A DNA stretch of 64,000 nt from Verrucomicrobiota bacterium (GCA_009885995.1 VFJQ01000035.1:1-64000), one strand, 5' to 3'. Shown: positions 1-8,826, counted from the stretch's first letter. The notes: generated from the sequence alone by a model not told the origin. Numbers and translations are program-made.

Positions 1-306
1 ATCGGCCACTGTCAGGCCCGACACCGGCATCAGGAATGGCTGAAGTTCCTGCAACTGGTCGATGCGCAGACCCCGCCAGAACGTGAACTGCATTTGATCC
101 TGGATAACTATGCCACGCACAAACATCCCAAGGTCAAAGCCTGGCTGGGCAAACACCCCCGCTTCCATCTGCACTTCACCCCGACCAGTGCTTCCTGGCT
201 CAACATGGCGGAACATTTCTTTCGCGATCTGACCACCAAACGACTGCGGCGCGGTGTCTTTCACAGTGTGCCAGAACTGGTGGGCGCCTTGGAAAAATAC
301 CGGTTC
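1..306 (+). pseudogene. IS630-family transposase, C-terminal fragment
   Basis: The frame is open from the first base of the window. It reads the C-terminal half of a DDE transposase of the IS630/Tc1-mariner type: [18 protein letters not shown] carries the second catalytic Asp, and [11 protein letters not shown] carries the final Glu. Similarity to the family stops near base 300, after LVGALEKY; what follows reads as foreign sequence from another element. The N-terminal half lies outside the window. It is best read as a transposase whose end was removed when it was joined to the ISL3 remnant next door. Confidence 0.85.
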
Positions 307-315
307 TCCGCTGTT

Positions 316-636
316 TCAAGTGGGACGGAGAGCGGGGAGTTTGAGGTCGAGTTTTGCGGCTTTGAGATAGGAGATGGCGCGGAAGAAGGTGAAGTTGCGG
401 AAGCCTCGGGCGAGGCGTTTGGCCAGTTGCACCTTGCCGTTGATGGCTTCGATGGCGGCGCTGGTAATGCCGCTCTCGAAGAAGCCAAGGATGCCCGCCC
501 AGTGTTTTTTGAGAGTGCGCGCCAGCCGCTGGAAGGGACCGAGCCGACTGCGCGCTGCCTAGCCGCACCACCAGCGCAGGCTCTCCTGGTCGCGCATGGC
601 CAGCACGTCCTGAAGGCTTTCGCGCAGGCCTGCGGG
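316..636 (-). pseudogene. ISL3-family transposase, C-terminal fragment with amber codon
   Basis: On the minus strand this reads the end of an ISL3 (IS204/IS1001/IS1096/IS1165) transposase. The residues [18 protein letters not shown] and [13 protein letters not shown] match the hallmark C-terminal region of the family. A native-looking TGA ends it at 316-318. One in-frame TAG at 559-561 interrupts it where the family usually has Trp. Upstream, the frame runs into a hairpin repeat and homology ends, so only about the last 105 residues remain. Confidence 0.75.
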
Positions 637-674
637 CTGTGCTTCGCACAGGCTGTCTCGCTCCGCTCGGCTCA
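631..674 (+). repeat. Covarying hairpin repeat, copy 1
   Basis: A stem CTGTGC-TTC-GCACAG (637-651) is followed directly by the constant block GCTGTCTCGCTCCGCTCG (652-669). The same constant block, preceded by a different but fully complementary stem, occurs at 13583-13600 and 56735-56752. This copy lies exactly between two ISL3 fragments of opposite orientation. Confidence 0.75.
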
Positions 675-1042
675 CATCATCAAACTGGCCAACGAAAAGA
701 TCGACCAACTGCAGCGCGCCCTCCAGCGTGGGGCCGACACCCTCGGCTACGCGCCCCTCAAAGGCACGCGCTACCTGCTGCTGAGCGGCCGCGAAAACGT
801 GCCCGAGGACAAGCGTGACCAACTCCAGGAGGCGCTGCGCTTCAACGAGCCGCTCTCGATTGCCTACTACTTGAAGGAGGAACTGCGCGCACTCTGGAGC
901 CGCGCCACGCGCGACTCGATGCGCCGCTGGCTGGAGCGCTGGATCGAGCGCGCGCTGGACCGCGGCATCGTGGCGATGCAAAGCCTCGCCAAAACCCTGC
1001 GCACCCACGCCACGGGCATCCTCAACTGGTTCGACCACCGCT
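673..1042 (+). pseudogene. ISL3-family transposase, internal fragment
   Basis: This reads a second, different ISL3-family transposase on the plus strand. [20 protein letters not shown], then a Leu/Arg-rich helix, then [18 protein letters not shown], follow the family order of the last third of the DDE domain. The region expected after ILNWFDH (the NGRVEGIN-type motif) is missing, and the frame changes character near 1042. Neither end of the gene is present, so this is a remnant. It is head-to-head with the minus-strand ISL3 fragment across the hairpin repeat. Confidence 0.75.
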
Positions 1043-1102
1043 CCATGTGGCGGAGCAATTTGTCGCTTGCGCTGCGGTGGTGCCTTGCTGCTTTCAAGGC
1101 CG

Positions 1103-2026
1103 ATGACTCAGCCCGTTTCACGCTCGCTGCTCGGTGACGCTCGTGTCTGGAGCCTGCTGCTCGCGGGGATGACCCTGCGGCTCGCGGCGCAGACGGTGCC
1201 CGGAAATTTTGCGGAGGTGCCGTTCCATCGGCTGTCGGACCGCAGCGTCGGGCCGCTCGGCACACGCGCGCTCGCGATCCGTAGCGATGACTGGAAGCAC
1301 GCGGAGTCCGCGCACTTCGTGTATCACTTCTTCCAGTCCTTCGTCGCCGCGCCGGTGTCGGTGGAGGCGGAGTTTTTCTACACGGTCGTGGCGAAGGAAC
1401 TCGGTCGCGACACCTCGCAATGGGAGCGCAAATGCCACATCTACATCTTCGAGAAGCCCGCGGACTGGGAGCAGTTCAAGACCGCGGGCCAGCTCGATCC
1501 GTGGACTGGCGGGCTGCACGTCTCGGGTGAGCTTTTCATCGTTCGTGACCCGCAGGCGAAGTGGAAAGGCGACACGCTCGGTCACGAAGTCACGCATCTC
1601 GTGCTGCACCGCTACTTCGGTCCTGGCATCCCGCTTTGGCTGAATGAAGGCTTCGCGGAATACACGGCGTCGCGCGGCTACGCGGCGTTCTGGCGGGCGA
1701 GGGGATACAAGGCCCGGCCGCGCGCGCAGGCGGTGGATCCCGCGCAGTGGATCCCGCTCGCGGAGCTGACGGCGGGGACGGCCTATCCGGTGGACGTGCT
1801 GAAGGTGGGGGTCTTCTACAACGAATCGGAGCGGATCGTGCGCTTCCTCAGCGGTGTGGATAAGGCCGGCTTCCAGCGCTTCATGGAGGCTCTCGCGCAG
1901 GGGAATCGGTTCGATACCGCGCTGAGCAAGGGCTTCCCGGGGAAGTTTTCGGATCTCGCCGCGCTGGAGCGCGCCGCGAAGGACTACGCCACGCGCGAAC
2001 ACGGCACGGCGATTCAGGATCGCTGA
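1103..2026 (+). CDS. Exported gluzincin-type metallopeptidase
   Basis: A protein of about 307 residues. The N-terminus has a hydrophobic stretch ending LRLAAQ, which looks like a signal peptide. The zinc site is clear: HEVTHLVLH supplies the HExxH-type helix (here HEVTH) and NEGFAEYTA about 22 residues later supplies the third ligand Glu, the arrangement of peptidase-MA-like gluzincins. ATG at 1103 is preferred over an in-frame start at 1067 because it places the signal peptide at the front. The substrate cannot be told from sequence. It stands alone, 43 bp before holA, and its start lies just past the transposase scar. Confidence 0.75.
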   Translation: MTQPVSRSLLGDARVWSLLLAGMTLRLAAQTVPGNFAEVPFHRLSDRSVGPLGTRALAIRSDDWKHAESAHFVYHFFQSFVAAPVSVEAEFFYTVVAKELGRDTSQWERKCHIYIFEKPADWEQFKTAGQLDPWTGGLHVSGELFIVRDPQAKWKGDTLGHEVTHLVLHRYFGPGIPLWLNEGFAEYTASRGYAAFWRARGYKARPRAQAVDPAQWIPLAELTAGTAYPVDVLKVGVFYNESERIVRFLSGVDKAGFQRFMEALAQGNRFDTALSKGFPGKFSDLAALERAAKDYATREHGTAIQDR

Positions 2027-2069
2027 GAAATTTCTCGCGGCGCCCGCGCGCACTGCACACCTTCGCGAC

Positions 2070-3188
2070 ATGCCCGCTGCGAAAACTGCCACCTCCGCCT
2101 ACGCCATCGTCGGTTCCGACGACGGCGGCGTGATGACGGCGGCGAGGGAGCTGGCTGCCACACTTGGGCCCGGCGGCGACTTCGGCACCGAGATCATCGA
2201 TGGATCCGTGTCGAATTCCGCGGACGCGGCGGAGCGGATCGACTCGACGATCCAGGCGCTGCTCACGTTCCCGTTTTTCGGCGGCGGCAAGCTCGTGTGG
2301 CTCAAGAGCGCGACGTTTCTCGCCGACGATCAGACCGGCCGCTCGGAGCCCGTGCTGGCTGCGCTCGAGAAGCTCGTCGCCACGCTCGAGTCGGGTCTTC
2401 CCGACGGCACCGTCTTCCTCCTCAGCGCGTCGCCGGTGGATAAGCGCCGATCATTCTACAAGACCATCCAGAAGCTCGCGAAGACGCAGGTGATCGACGC
2501 GCTGGACACATCGAAATCAGGCTGGGAGGAGAATGCCGCGCTCCTCGTGCGCGAAGTCGCATCCGCGCATGGTCTCACGCTCGGCGGCGACAGTGCGGAA
2601 CTGCTCGCGCTCATGACCGGCGGCGATCGCCGCCAGATCGACAGCGAGATCGAAAAGCTCGATCTCTACCTCGGCAGCCAGCGCCGCAACGTGAGCGAGG
2701 ACGACATCCGGCTCATCGTCCCCGTGTCGCACGTCGGCGCCGTCTTCGAGCTGGGAACCGCGCTCTCGGCTCGCAACACCGCGCGCGCGCTGGAACTGCT
2801 CGATCTGCTCCTCTTCCACGGCGAGACCGCGGTGGGGATCCTGTTCGCGTCGATCATTCCCACGGTTCGCAGTCTTCTGCTCGCCCGCGACCTGATCACC
2901 CGGCACCGCTTGGGGCGGCAGGCGAATCCGTTCAACTTCGCGAGGCAACTGGAGCGTCTCCCCGCGAGCGCCACGGATCATCTCCCGCGGAAGAAAGACG
3001 GCACGCTCAACACGTTCAGCCTCGGCCACGCGGCAATCCACGCGCACCGCTTCAACGACACCGAACTGCGCGCCGCGTTCCACGCGTGCCTCGAAGCAAA
3101 CGCACAACTCGTGACGTCCGCGCTCGAAGCCAAGGTCGTCCTCACGCAACTCATCGTGCGGATCGGCGCGGCGAGTGAGTCGCGGTAA
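2070..3188 (+). CDS. holA: DNA polymerase III subunit delta
   Basis: This 372-residue protein matches the HolA family in length and order: an N-terminal AAA+-like fold (AYAIVGSDDG, then FFGGGKLVWLKS), a middle lid (LLALMTGGDRRQIDSEIEKL) and a helical C-terminal collar domain. Delta opens the beta sliding clamp within the clamp-loader complex during replication. As is usual for delta, no functional Walker A motif is visible. Its TAA overlaps the ATG of the downstream membrane protein (TAATG), which suggests co-translation. Bacteria have a single holA, so it marks core chromosome. Confidence 0.93.
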   Translation: MPAAKTATSAYAIVGSDDGGVMTAARELAATLGPGGDFGTEIIDGSVSNSADAAERIDSTIQALLTFPFFGGGKLVWLKSATFLADDQTGRSEPVLAALEKLVATLESGLPDGTVFLLSASPVDKRRSFYKTIQKLAKTQVIDALDTSKSGWEENAALLVREVASAHGLTLGGDSAELLALMTGGDRRQIDSEIEKLDLYLGSQRRNVSEDDIRLIVPVSHVGAVFELGTALSARNTARALELLDLLLFHGETAVGILFASIIPTVRSLLLARDLITRHRLGRQANPFNFARQLERLPASATDHLPRKKDGTLNTFSLGHAAIHAHRFNDTELRAAFHACLEANAQLVTSALEAKVVLTQLIVRIGAASESR

Positions 3189-3934
3189 TGCCTGATCTCA
3201 CGCCGACGCAGTGGGCACTCGCCATCGTCGCTGCTGCCGGCATCGGCGTGGCAAAGAGCGGCTTTTCGGGTGTGAGCATGCTGCACGTCCTCATCTTCGC
3301 GTTCCTCTTCGGCGCGCGGGACTCGACCGGGGTCGTGCTGCCTTTGCTCATCGTCGGCGACATCTGCGCTCTGCTCGCGTTTCATCAGCACGCGCGCTGG
3401 GACTACATCCGCCGCATGCTGCCGCCTGCGTGCCTCGGCGTCATCGGTGGCTGGCTGCTCATGCACCGGCTCGATGAAGCGGTCTTCAAACCCCTGATCG
3501 GTTCCGTCATCCTCGGTCTCACGGCGTTGCAGATCGCGCGGATGCGCTGGCCCCAGCGGTTCACCGACATGCCGCACGCGACGTGGTTCGCGTGGACGCT
3601 CGGCCTGCTCGCCGGCGTCACGACCATGCTCGCCAACGCCGCCGGGCCCATCATGGCGCTCTACCTCCTCGCCGTCGCACTTCCGAAGTATGAGTTCGTC
3701 GGCACCAGCGCGTGGTATTTCTTCATCGTCAATTCCTTCAAGGTCCCGTTCAGCGCCACCCTCGGCCTCATTCACCGCGACACTCTTCTCCTCAACGCCG
3801 CGCTTATCCCCGCTGTTGCGCTCGGTCTTCTCGGCGGCAGATGGCTGGTCAAGCGCGTCCCACAACGCCTGTTCGACGGACTTCTGCTCGTCTTCGCCGC
3901 GCTCGCTTCGTTGCGGCTCATCGGCGTGTTTTAG
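3188..3934 (+). CDS. TSUP-family (TauE/SafE-like) membrane transporter
   Basis: A 248-residue integral membrane protein with about eight hydrophobic segments. It opens with the family signature GIGVAKSGFSGVSMLHV and has the second TSUP half-repeat around GVTTMLANAAGPIMALYLL. TSUP proteins export sulfite, organosulfonates or related anions; the substrate here is unknown. The ATG overlaps the holA stop by one base, so the two are probably translated together although they are functionally unrelated. Confidence 0.88.
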   Translation: MPDLTPTQWALAIVAAAGIGVAKSGFSGVSMLHVLIFAFLFGARDSTGVVLPLLIVGDICALLAFHQHARWDYIRRMLPPACLGVIGGWLLMHRLDEAVFKPLIGSVILGLTALQIARMRWPQRFTDMPHATWFAWTLGLLAGVTTMLANAAGPIMALYLLAVALPKYEFVGTSAWYFFIVNSFKVPFSATLGLIHRDTLLLNAALIPAVALGLLGGRWLVKRVPQRLFDGLLLVFAALASLRLIGVF

Positions 3935-3973
3935 CTTCCGCCCGTCGCGGGGAGCGCGCTAGCGTCCGCGCCC

Positions 3974-4393
3974 ATGCTCCTGAAATTTCTCGGCAAGTAT
4001 CGTGATCTCGGCCTGCTCATCCTGCGCCTTGGCGTCGGTGCCGCCTTTATCGTCCACGGCATCGGAAAATTCATGGTCGGCAGTGACGCATTCAAAAATG
4101 TGGGTGCGGCGATGGGCCTGCTCGGCATACCCGGCTCCGCGGAGACATGGGGCATCGTCGTCGCTGCGACCGAGGCAGCGGGAGGGCTGCTGCTGCTCAT
4201 CGGTCTCGCGTATCGCCCGGCCTGCCTCGTCCTCGCCTTCACCATGGCCCTAGCCACCGCGCACCTCTACGTGAACGCGAAGATGCGCTCGATGAAGGAT
4301 TTTCCCAGCACTTCGCATCCGCTGAAGATGGCTTTCGTCTTCATCGGCCTGGCCTGCGTCGGCCCCGGCCGCTTCTCGGTGGACAAAGACTGA
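3974..4393 (+). CDS. DoxX-family membrane protein
   Basis: A 139-residue protein with four predicted membrane segments and the DoxX features LILRLGVGAAFIVHGIGKF near the N-terminus and GIVVAATEAAGGLLLLIG in the middle. The family is linked to membrane-bound quinone or thiol redox chemistry, but most members are uncharacterised. It begins 39 bp after the TSUP gene and ends 50 bp before tRNA-fMet. Confidence 0.88.
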   Translation: MLLKFLGKYRDLGLLILRLGVGAAFIVHGIGKFMVGSDAFKNVGAAMGLLGIPGSAETWGIVVAATEAAGGLLLLIGLAYRPACLVLAFTMALATAHLYVNAKMRSMKDFPSTSHPLKMAFVFIGLACVGPGRFSVDKD

Positions 4394-4443
4394 GAAACCG
4401 CTTGCACCCCTGCGGCGATACCGTAACCGTCGCACACACAAAT

Positions 4444-4520
<77 letters not shown>

Positions 4521-4528
4521 CTTTAATC

Positions 4529-4561
4529 GGCTCGCAATCAGTAGGTTGCGAGCCGTTTTAG
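4529..4561 (+). terminator. Rho-independent terminator after tRNA-fMet
   Basis: GGCTCGCAA (4529-4537) and TTGCGAGCC (4546-4554) form a perfect 9-bp stem with an 8-nt loop. The stem is followed by GTTTTA. It lies 8 bp past the tRNA CCA end and would end its transcript. Confidence 0.8.
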
Positions 4562-5361
4562 TTTCCGGGTGGATGCCGCAGAAATGGCCGTGAAATGGCG
4601 GTTTATGCACTGAAATGCACCGAAAGTTGCACGGGTAGTTGCACGAGTAACTTTTGCCCGTTCGCCAAGAGCGCCACAGGGACGCGGAGCGCGGAGGGTG
4701 GAAACAGGGGCACCCGTGCAAATCCGCAGTTGCACGGGTAGCCCTTGGGCGGAGGTGGTAGGTAGGGGCGCATGGGCGGTGTTTCCGCGTATCGCCAGCC
4801 GGCGAAGCCGGTGAATCCTTGGTTCGTGGCGTTGTAGCGTTTCCTTTCCCAGTCAGTGCCCTCCGTCGCTCTTGCCCCCGTGCGCTGCGCGCTCCCTTTT
4901 CCTTTTCCTTTTTGAGCCGTAGAAACACCACAAGACCACAAACCTTGTATTCATGCGGCTTCGCGGGTGAGGGTTTCGATGTCGTTGTTGTCTTTTTGCA
5001 CCTGCAAAGGGTCACAAACTGCGCAGGCGGTGTCACAAAGGGGCAAGCGAAGGGTCGCGAAGTGTCAAAACGTGGGGAACAAGTGACACGAAGGGCAAAA
5101 CCGCTGTCAAATTGTCGGAAAGGGGCATGACAAAGTGTCATTAAATTTTTGGAGGGGCCGTGCGCGAATGCGCATCGGGACATCCTAACTGATGCGAGGG
5201 GCCAGCCTTCAAAAAGATTCCTTACGGGGGGGAGGGTGTCGAGCGCAGCGGATCGCAATGCGCTCTGGCGTTGTTGTGGTTCGCTCCGCCAATGCCGCAG
5301 AGGGGTGAGGGGAGTGCGGTGATTGCCTGCCAGAGCGGGACCAGCTTCGCTTCGCGGTGTG
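4562..5361. other. Gene-poor stretch behind tRNA-fMet, probable integration scar
   Basis: No convincing gene is seen in these 800 bases. GTTGCACGGGTAG-type words recur (about 4633, 4729). The stretch around 4895-4918 is pyrimidine-rich, with alternating CCTTTTCC blocks. TGTCA/TGACA words cluster from 5028 to 5142. A 3' tRNA end followed by low-coding DNA and then a GIY-YIG nuclease gene is what a decayed tRNA-integrated island looks like. No integrase and no repeated tRNA 3' end were found here, so this stays an inference. Confidence 0.45.
5020..5142. repeat. Cluster of TGTCA/TGACA pentamers
   Basis: Within about 115 bp there are at least six copies of TGTCA or its complement TGACA, for example GGTGTCACAAAGG, AAGTGTCAAAACG, CAAGTGACACGAAG, CGCTGTCAAATTG and ATGACAAAGTGTCATT. 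The last forms an inverted pair. Spacing is irregular. They could be iteron-like or regulator binding sites of the lost element; the function is unknown. Confidence 0.4.
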
Positions 5362-5811
5362 ATGCTTTACTTTATGACCGATGGGCGGCGATTGAAAATT
5401 GGTCAATCGACACGCGTTGATCTGCGCAGGCAGCAAGTCCAAACGGGCAACAGCGACCCCGTTCGTATCGTCTTCTGCGTTGAGCTTTCTAACGCGGCGG
5501 AAGTAGAGAGCCGCCTACACGCGCGACTCTCGCACTGTAGGAAGCAAGGCGAATGGTTCGAGGCGTCGCTTGCCACGGCGTTTTAGCATCTACTCGCGAT
5601 CAAAGAGACGCTTCGTTTTGCCGACGACGCCGAGTTGTTGCTAGCGGTGACAACCGCGCCCGATGGAAGGCGAAAGCCGTCCACAGAGGAAGAATTTGGA
5701 ACGTTTCGGCGGTGGCTTGCGGAGCATTATCCTAATGCCCAACCGGACGTGCCATTTGATGACGTTTGGGGATACGTCGGCATAGAGTTCTTGGAATCCG
5801 AACACGATTAG
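5362..5811 (+). pseudogene. GIY-YIG (T5orf172-like) nuclease gene with in-frame amber codon
   Basis: ATG at 5362 begins LYFMTDGRRLKIGQST, then LQTGNSDPV-like and HCRKQGEWFEAS residues, which match the T5orf172 / GIY-YIG DNA-binding nuclease domain. A TAG at 5584-5586 stops the frame after 74 residues. The same frame then stays open with coding-like sequence (FADDAELLLAV, WLAEHYPNAQPDVPFDDVWG) to a TAG at 5809-5811, which overlaps the stop of the converging gene. The simplest reading is one gene of about 149 codons broken by a single nonsense change. Translation may also start earlier, at 5323. Families of this kind are common on phages and islands. Confidence 0.6.
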
Positions 5812-6188
5812 TTTCCCGACTCGTGCGGGAGAAAGTGCAGCGTGTAGCGCGCTCCCGGTGCCGCGTCCTTGTGCCCAAACTCGAAACGGCGCTCGCGCGT
5901 GTCGGTGAAAGTGCGTCCGCGCAGATGCGCGAGCTTGTGCCCCAGCCTTTGCTTTTGCCCCAGCTCGTTTTTCGCGGATGGCACCACCACGTCGAGCGTT
6001 CCGTCCTCGGTCAACCTCCCGAGGATGTTGTCTGTGGTGAGTTCGTTGCCTTCATTTGCCTCACCCGCTACGTGGCAGATTGCCGCTTCCAACGCGCGCC
6101 CGGCTTCATCGCCACCCATCGGCCATTCAAACGGTGCGAATGGATTGGCGATGCCCGCGGCGACGACTGCGTATAAGTCATCATGCAC
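5808..6188 (-). CDS. Hypothetical protein, island type
   Basis: A frame of about 126 residues from a GTG at 6188, with coding-like codon use (IANPFAPFEWPMGGDEAG, ELTTDNILGRLTEDG, then a basic C-terminus). I do not recognise the family; the layout loosely recalls C-terminal regions of island primase-like proteins. The frame stays open upstream to an ATG at 6494, but that extension collides with a better candidate on the other strand. The gene converges on the GIY-YIG remnant, sharing stop bases TTAG. Confidence 0.4.
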   Translation of the reverse strand: MHDDLYAVVAAGIANPFAPFEWPMGGDEAGRALEAAICHVAGEANEGNELTTDNILGRLTEDGTLDVVVPSAKNELGQKQRLGHKLAHLRGRTFTDTRERRFEFGHKDAAPGARYTLHFLPHESGN

Positions 6189-6551
6189 TGTCCCGGCGAA
6201 CTGACCGGGCCATGTGCGGATAGCAGGTTGCCGCGACCGGCCCGCCGGTCCCGTTGCTTTCCCGAAATCCTCGGCACGATCCACGACGACGCGGTGGAAG
6301 TCTGCGCGACCGCCGAAGCGCACTACCACTCCGCGCAGGAAAAGGTAACGGTGGACCTGGATGCCTTCACGCGGCGCGCGGTCGCCACTGGGGATGGCGA
6401 GCACTTGCCGCAGCCGTGGCTGCCGCGGCACGAGCAGGTGACGGAACATCTTCCCCGCGGCGACGCGGACCCGTTCGCACGCGATGTCTTTCATGCCTGG
6501 GTGCGGAAGGTGCGCGCCTCCGTCCCGGCCGAACTATCACTCCGGGTATGA
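6183..6551 (+). CDS. Hypothetical protein upstream of pdxH
   Basis: The C-terminal 85 residues look like a real protein (AEAHYHSAQEKVTVDLDAF, GEHLPQPWLPRHEQVTEHLP, FARDVFHAWVRKV). The stop overlaps the pdxH start as ATGA (6548-6551), the usual sign of translational coupling. The family is not recognised. The true start is uncertain: ATG 6183, TTG 6228 and GTG 6294 are in frame, and the first 35 residues from 6183 are low-quality. A divergent start near 6228 would avoid overlap with the minus-strand gene. Confidence 0.5.
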   Translation: MHCPGELTGPCADSRLPRPARRSRCFPEILGTIHDDAVEVCATAEAHYHSAQEKVTVDLDAFTRRAVATGDGEHLPQPWLPRHEQVTEHLPRGDADPFARDVFHAWVRKVRASVPAELSLRV

Positions 6552-7138
6552 GCACCGCCTGCGCATCGGACCCGATCGCGCAATTCCAGCAATGGCTGCG
6601 CGATGGCGCGGAGTGCGGGTTGAAGGAACCGACCGCGATGGCGCTCGCGACCGCCGACGCCGCGGGCCGGCCCGATGTGCGGATGCTGCTGCTCAAAGGC
6701 GTGGATGAGCGCGGCTTCGTTTTCTTCACGAATCTCGAAAGCTCGAAAGCCGCCGACCTCCGCGCGAACCCGCACGCTGCGCTTTGTTTCTACTGGATGC
6801 CGCTCGGCCGGCAGGTCCGCGTGCGCGGGGCCGTCGAGCCGGTGAGCGATGCGGAAGCCGATGCCTATTTCGCGACCCGCGCGCGGTTGAGCCAGCTCGG
6901 GGCGTGGGCCTCGCGGCAGTCGCGCCCGATGAATGGCTATTACGAACTCGAAACCGAAGTGGCGAAGGTCGCGCTGCGTTTCCCGTTCGGCGACATCCCG
7001 CGCCCGCCGCACTGGAGTGGCTATCGCCTCGTGCCGGACGAGATCGAGTTTTGGACCGAGAAGCCCTTCCGCCGCCACGAGCGCGTCCTCCACACGCGCA
7101 CCGCCGGAGGGTGGCAGCCGCAGTGGTTGTTTCCGTGA
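6548..7138 (+). CDS. pdxH: Pyridoxamine 5'-phosphate oxidase
   Basis: A 196-residue FMN flavoprotein that oxidises pyridoxine- or pyridoxamine-5'-phosphate to pyridoxal phosphate, the last step of B6 coenzyme supply. Family landmarks are present in order: RPDVRMLLLKGVDERGFVFF, the FMN-binding stretch, ADAYFATRARLSQLGAWAS, and the C-terminal block HWSGYRLVPDEIEFW. The start at 6548 gives the normal length; earlier in-frame starts would add an unrelated Arg-rich tail. It is coupled by ATGA to the preceding unknown gene. Confidence 0.93.
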   Translation: MSTACASDPIAQFQQWLRDGAECGLKEPTAMALATADAAGRPDVRMLLLKGVDERGFVFFTNLESSKAADLRANPHAALCFYWMPLGRQVRVRGAVEPVSDAEADAYFATRARLSQLGAWASRQSRPMNGYYELETEVAKVALRFPFGDIPRPPHWSGYRLVPDEIEFWTEKPFRRHERVLHTRTAGGWQPQWLFP

Positions 7139-7299
7139 GCCGGCGCTGAGTCGGGCTCGAAATCCACGCCTGCCTCCCTCAGCGCTGGGTGGTCTAACTC
7201 CGCGCACTCCCAGAACCATCCCATGAAGACCAGCCCATCCATGCGATGCGAGGAACCCTCACCTGCCACTGCGCAGGCGGAGCTGGCGGGCGCCCCCGC

Positions 7300-7570
7300 G
7301 GCGCGCGAGACCGACTGCCGAACTGCCATTCACACTCGCCGAATCGCCGCTCCCATTCGCCAAACTCCCGCTCTCGCTCCTCAGATCGCCACTCCCACTC
7401 GCCGAATCGCGACTCCCCGTCTCCAAACCGCCGCTCCACCTCGCTGGATTGCGACCCGGCACCTCGGGATTGAGACTTCACCTCTCCGGATTGCGACTCC
7501 CGGCTCTCGGGGCGCCACTCCCACTCGCTGGACTGCCAGCCCCCTGTCCCGAATCGCCCGCCCGCACCGC
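7300..7570. repeat. Degenerate 21-bp minisatellite
   Basis: About a dozen diverged units related to CTCCCACTCGCCGAATCGC are packed between pdxH and the next gene. On the minus strand the unit reads as a seven-residue repeat of the FGEWEWR type; on the plus strand as RIATPTR. Neither reading has a convincing start or end, so I treat it as non-coding tandem repeat. The rest of 7139-7733 holds nothing else I can support. Confidence 0.6.
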
Positions 7571-7733
7571 AGGACACCCATTCTTCTCTGTAAACATGCC
7601 GCCCATCCCGCCCGAACCCCCTCGCTGGGGCACCGCGCGCTGGGGCCAGTTTCGCTGGACCTCCTCCTCCGCCGCGCCGCTGCCACCCTCACCCGCTCCC
7701 CGCAGACGCCCTAAACCCACAACACGCAAAGCC

Positions 7734-8444
7734 ATGGAACAACGACAGCAAAACCGCCTTAACATGATCGCCGCCTGCCTCAGCGCGGCCAACAGCGACG
7801 AACACAAGTCCACCTGGGAAAACAAGCCGCCGACCGCCTTCACCGCAGAGATGACGGTGCTCGCCAGCCTCTACGAAGCCGCGCGCGTCACCGCCCAAAA
7901 GATCGAAACCCCCGTCACCGGCGTCACCCTCTCCAAAGCCGACGCCGAGACCCTGCTCGAAGACCGCGCCATCGCCATCGCCGGACCGCTGCGCTACCAC
8001 TTCATGAAAACCGCCGACATGGAAAACCACGCCAAGGTCAACTACACCGACTCCGGCATCCGCGGCCTGCGGCAGCAACTCCTCATCACCACCACCCGCA
8101 TCATCCGCGACTGCGGCACCCTCGCGCTCACCCATGCCGACGCCACCGCGCACGGCATCACCACCGCGAAAGTGACCGCGCTCACCGTGGCGATCGACGC
8201 CTTCGATGCGCTGCTCGCGGCGCCGCGCACGATGATCGGCGACCGGAGCGTCTTCGTGCGCGAACTGGTGACGGATCTCGCCGGCTGCACCGCCCAGCTC
8301 GAAATGATGGACGACCTCATCCTCGCCTTCGCCGGCACCCCCGCCGGCGATCATTTCATCGCCGCGTGGAACCAGGCGCGCATCATCGTGGATGCCGGCG
8401 GCGGGCCGGGGGAGGATCCTGCATCAGTTCCGGGTGTGCGCTGA
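7734..8444 (+). CDS. Hypothetical protein, Verrucomicrobiota-type family
   Basis: A 236-residue, helix-rich, Ala/Thr-rich protein starting MEQRQQNRLNMIAACLSAAN. I recall this layout (RLNMI start, an 'EHKSTWENKPP' region, a long set of amphipathic helices) from Verrucomicrobiota genomes, where it is uncharacterised. An in-frame ATG at 7596 would add a Pro/Trp-rich N-terminus (MPPIPPEPPRWGTARWG) that may be real, so the start is open. No signal peptide or catalytic motif is seen. It sits between a minisatellite and an IS110 copy. Confidence 0.65.
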   Translation: MEQRQQNRLNMIAACLSAANSDEHKSTWENKPPTAFTAEMTVLASLYEAARVTAQKIETPVTGVTLSKADAETLLEDRAIAIAGPLRYHFMKTADMENHAKVNYTDSGIRGLRQQLLITTTRIIRDCGTLALTHADATAHGITTAKVTALTVAIDAFDALLAAPRTMIGDRSVFVRELVTDLAGCTAQLEMMDDLILAFAGTPAGDHFIAAWNQARIIVDAGGGPGEDPASVPGVR

Positions 8445-8517
8445 GCGAGTCGGGCTGCGGGCCGGCGTCAATGTGAATCGCCTGTGCGCATTTATCTGCG
8501 CGCCGTTGATAAACCCA

Positions 8518-8826
8518 TTGAATGGCAAAACCGTCGGTCCCGACCGCACTCGGGTGAGGGCCATCGCCCGCGTCCGTAGTTGGAAGGAAACCTCGGCAAA
8601 GCTGTGGATTGAAGAAGACTACGAATCCGCGCAGTCGGGCGACGTTGTAGCTGACTTGCACACTTGGAAGGCACAACGACCGGAAACAGTAGGCTCCCTC
8701 GAAAAGGACGAGTGGTTTGCAGTGATCGATACTATCGACAGTGGAAGACCGTTGCCCTCGCGGAATATAGCCAATCTTTTGGAGCGAGGGGGGAAAGGCG
8801 GTGGTGGTCTGCCGCAGGTGCCGTGA
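8518..8826 (+). CDS. Hypothetical protein, weak
   Basis: From a TTG at 8518 the frame reads about 102 residues with balanced composition (KETSAKLWIEEDYESAQSGD, EKDEWFAVIDTIDSGRPL) and ends at 8826. It does not resemble a family known to me. The sequence is less GC-rich than its neighbours. No start codon stands out, and the frame stays open back to 8392 over the end of the previous gene. It may be a remnant. Confidence 0.35.
   Translation: MNGKTVGPDRTRVRAIARVRSWKETSAKLWIEEDYESAQSGDVVADLHTWKAQRPETVGSLEKDEWFAVIDTIDSGRPLPSRNIANLLERGGKGGGGLPQVP

Noticed and set aside
7300-7570. Possible CRISPR array
   Set aside because: Units are adjacent and degenerate with no equal-length unique spacers, and no cas gene is in the window. 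No other CRISPR-like array was seen either.
7223-7714. Plus-strand repeat frame rich in RIATPTR
   Set aside because: Repeat periodicity keeps all frames open; start and end have no support, so it is listed as a minisatellite only.
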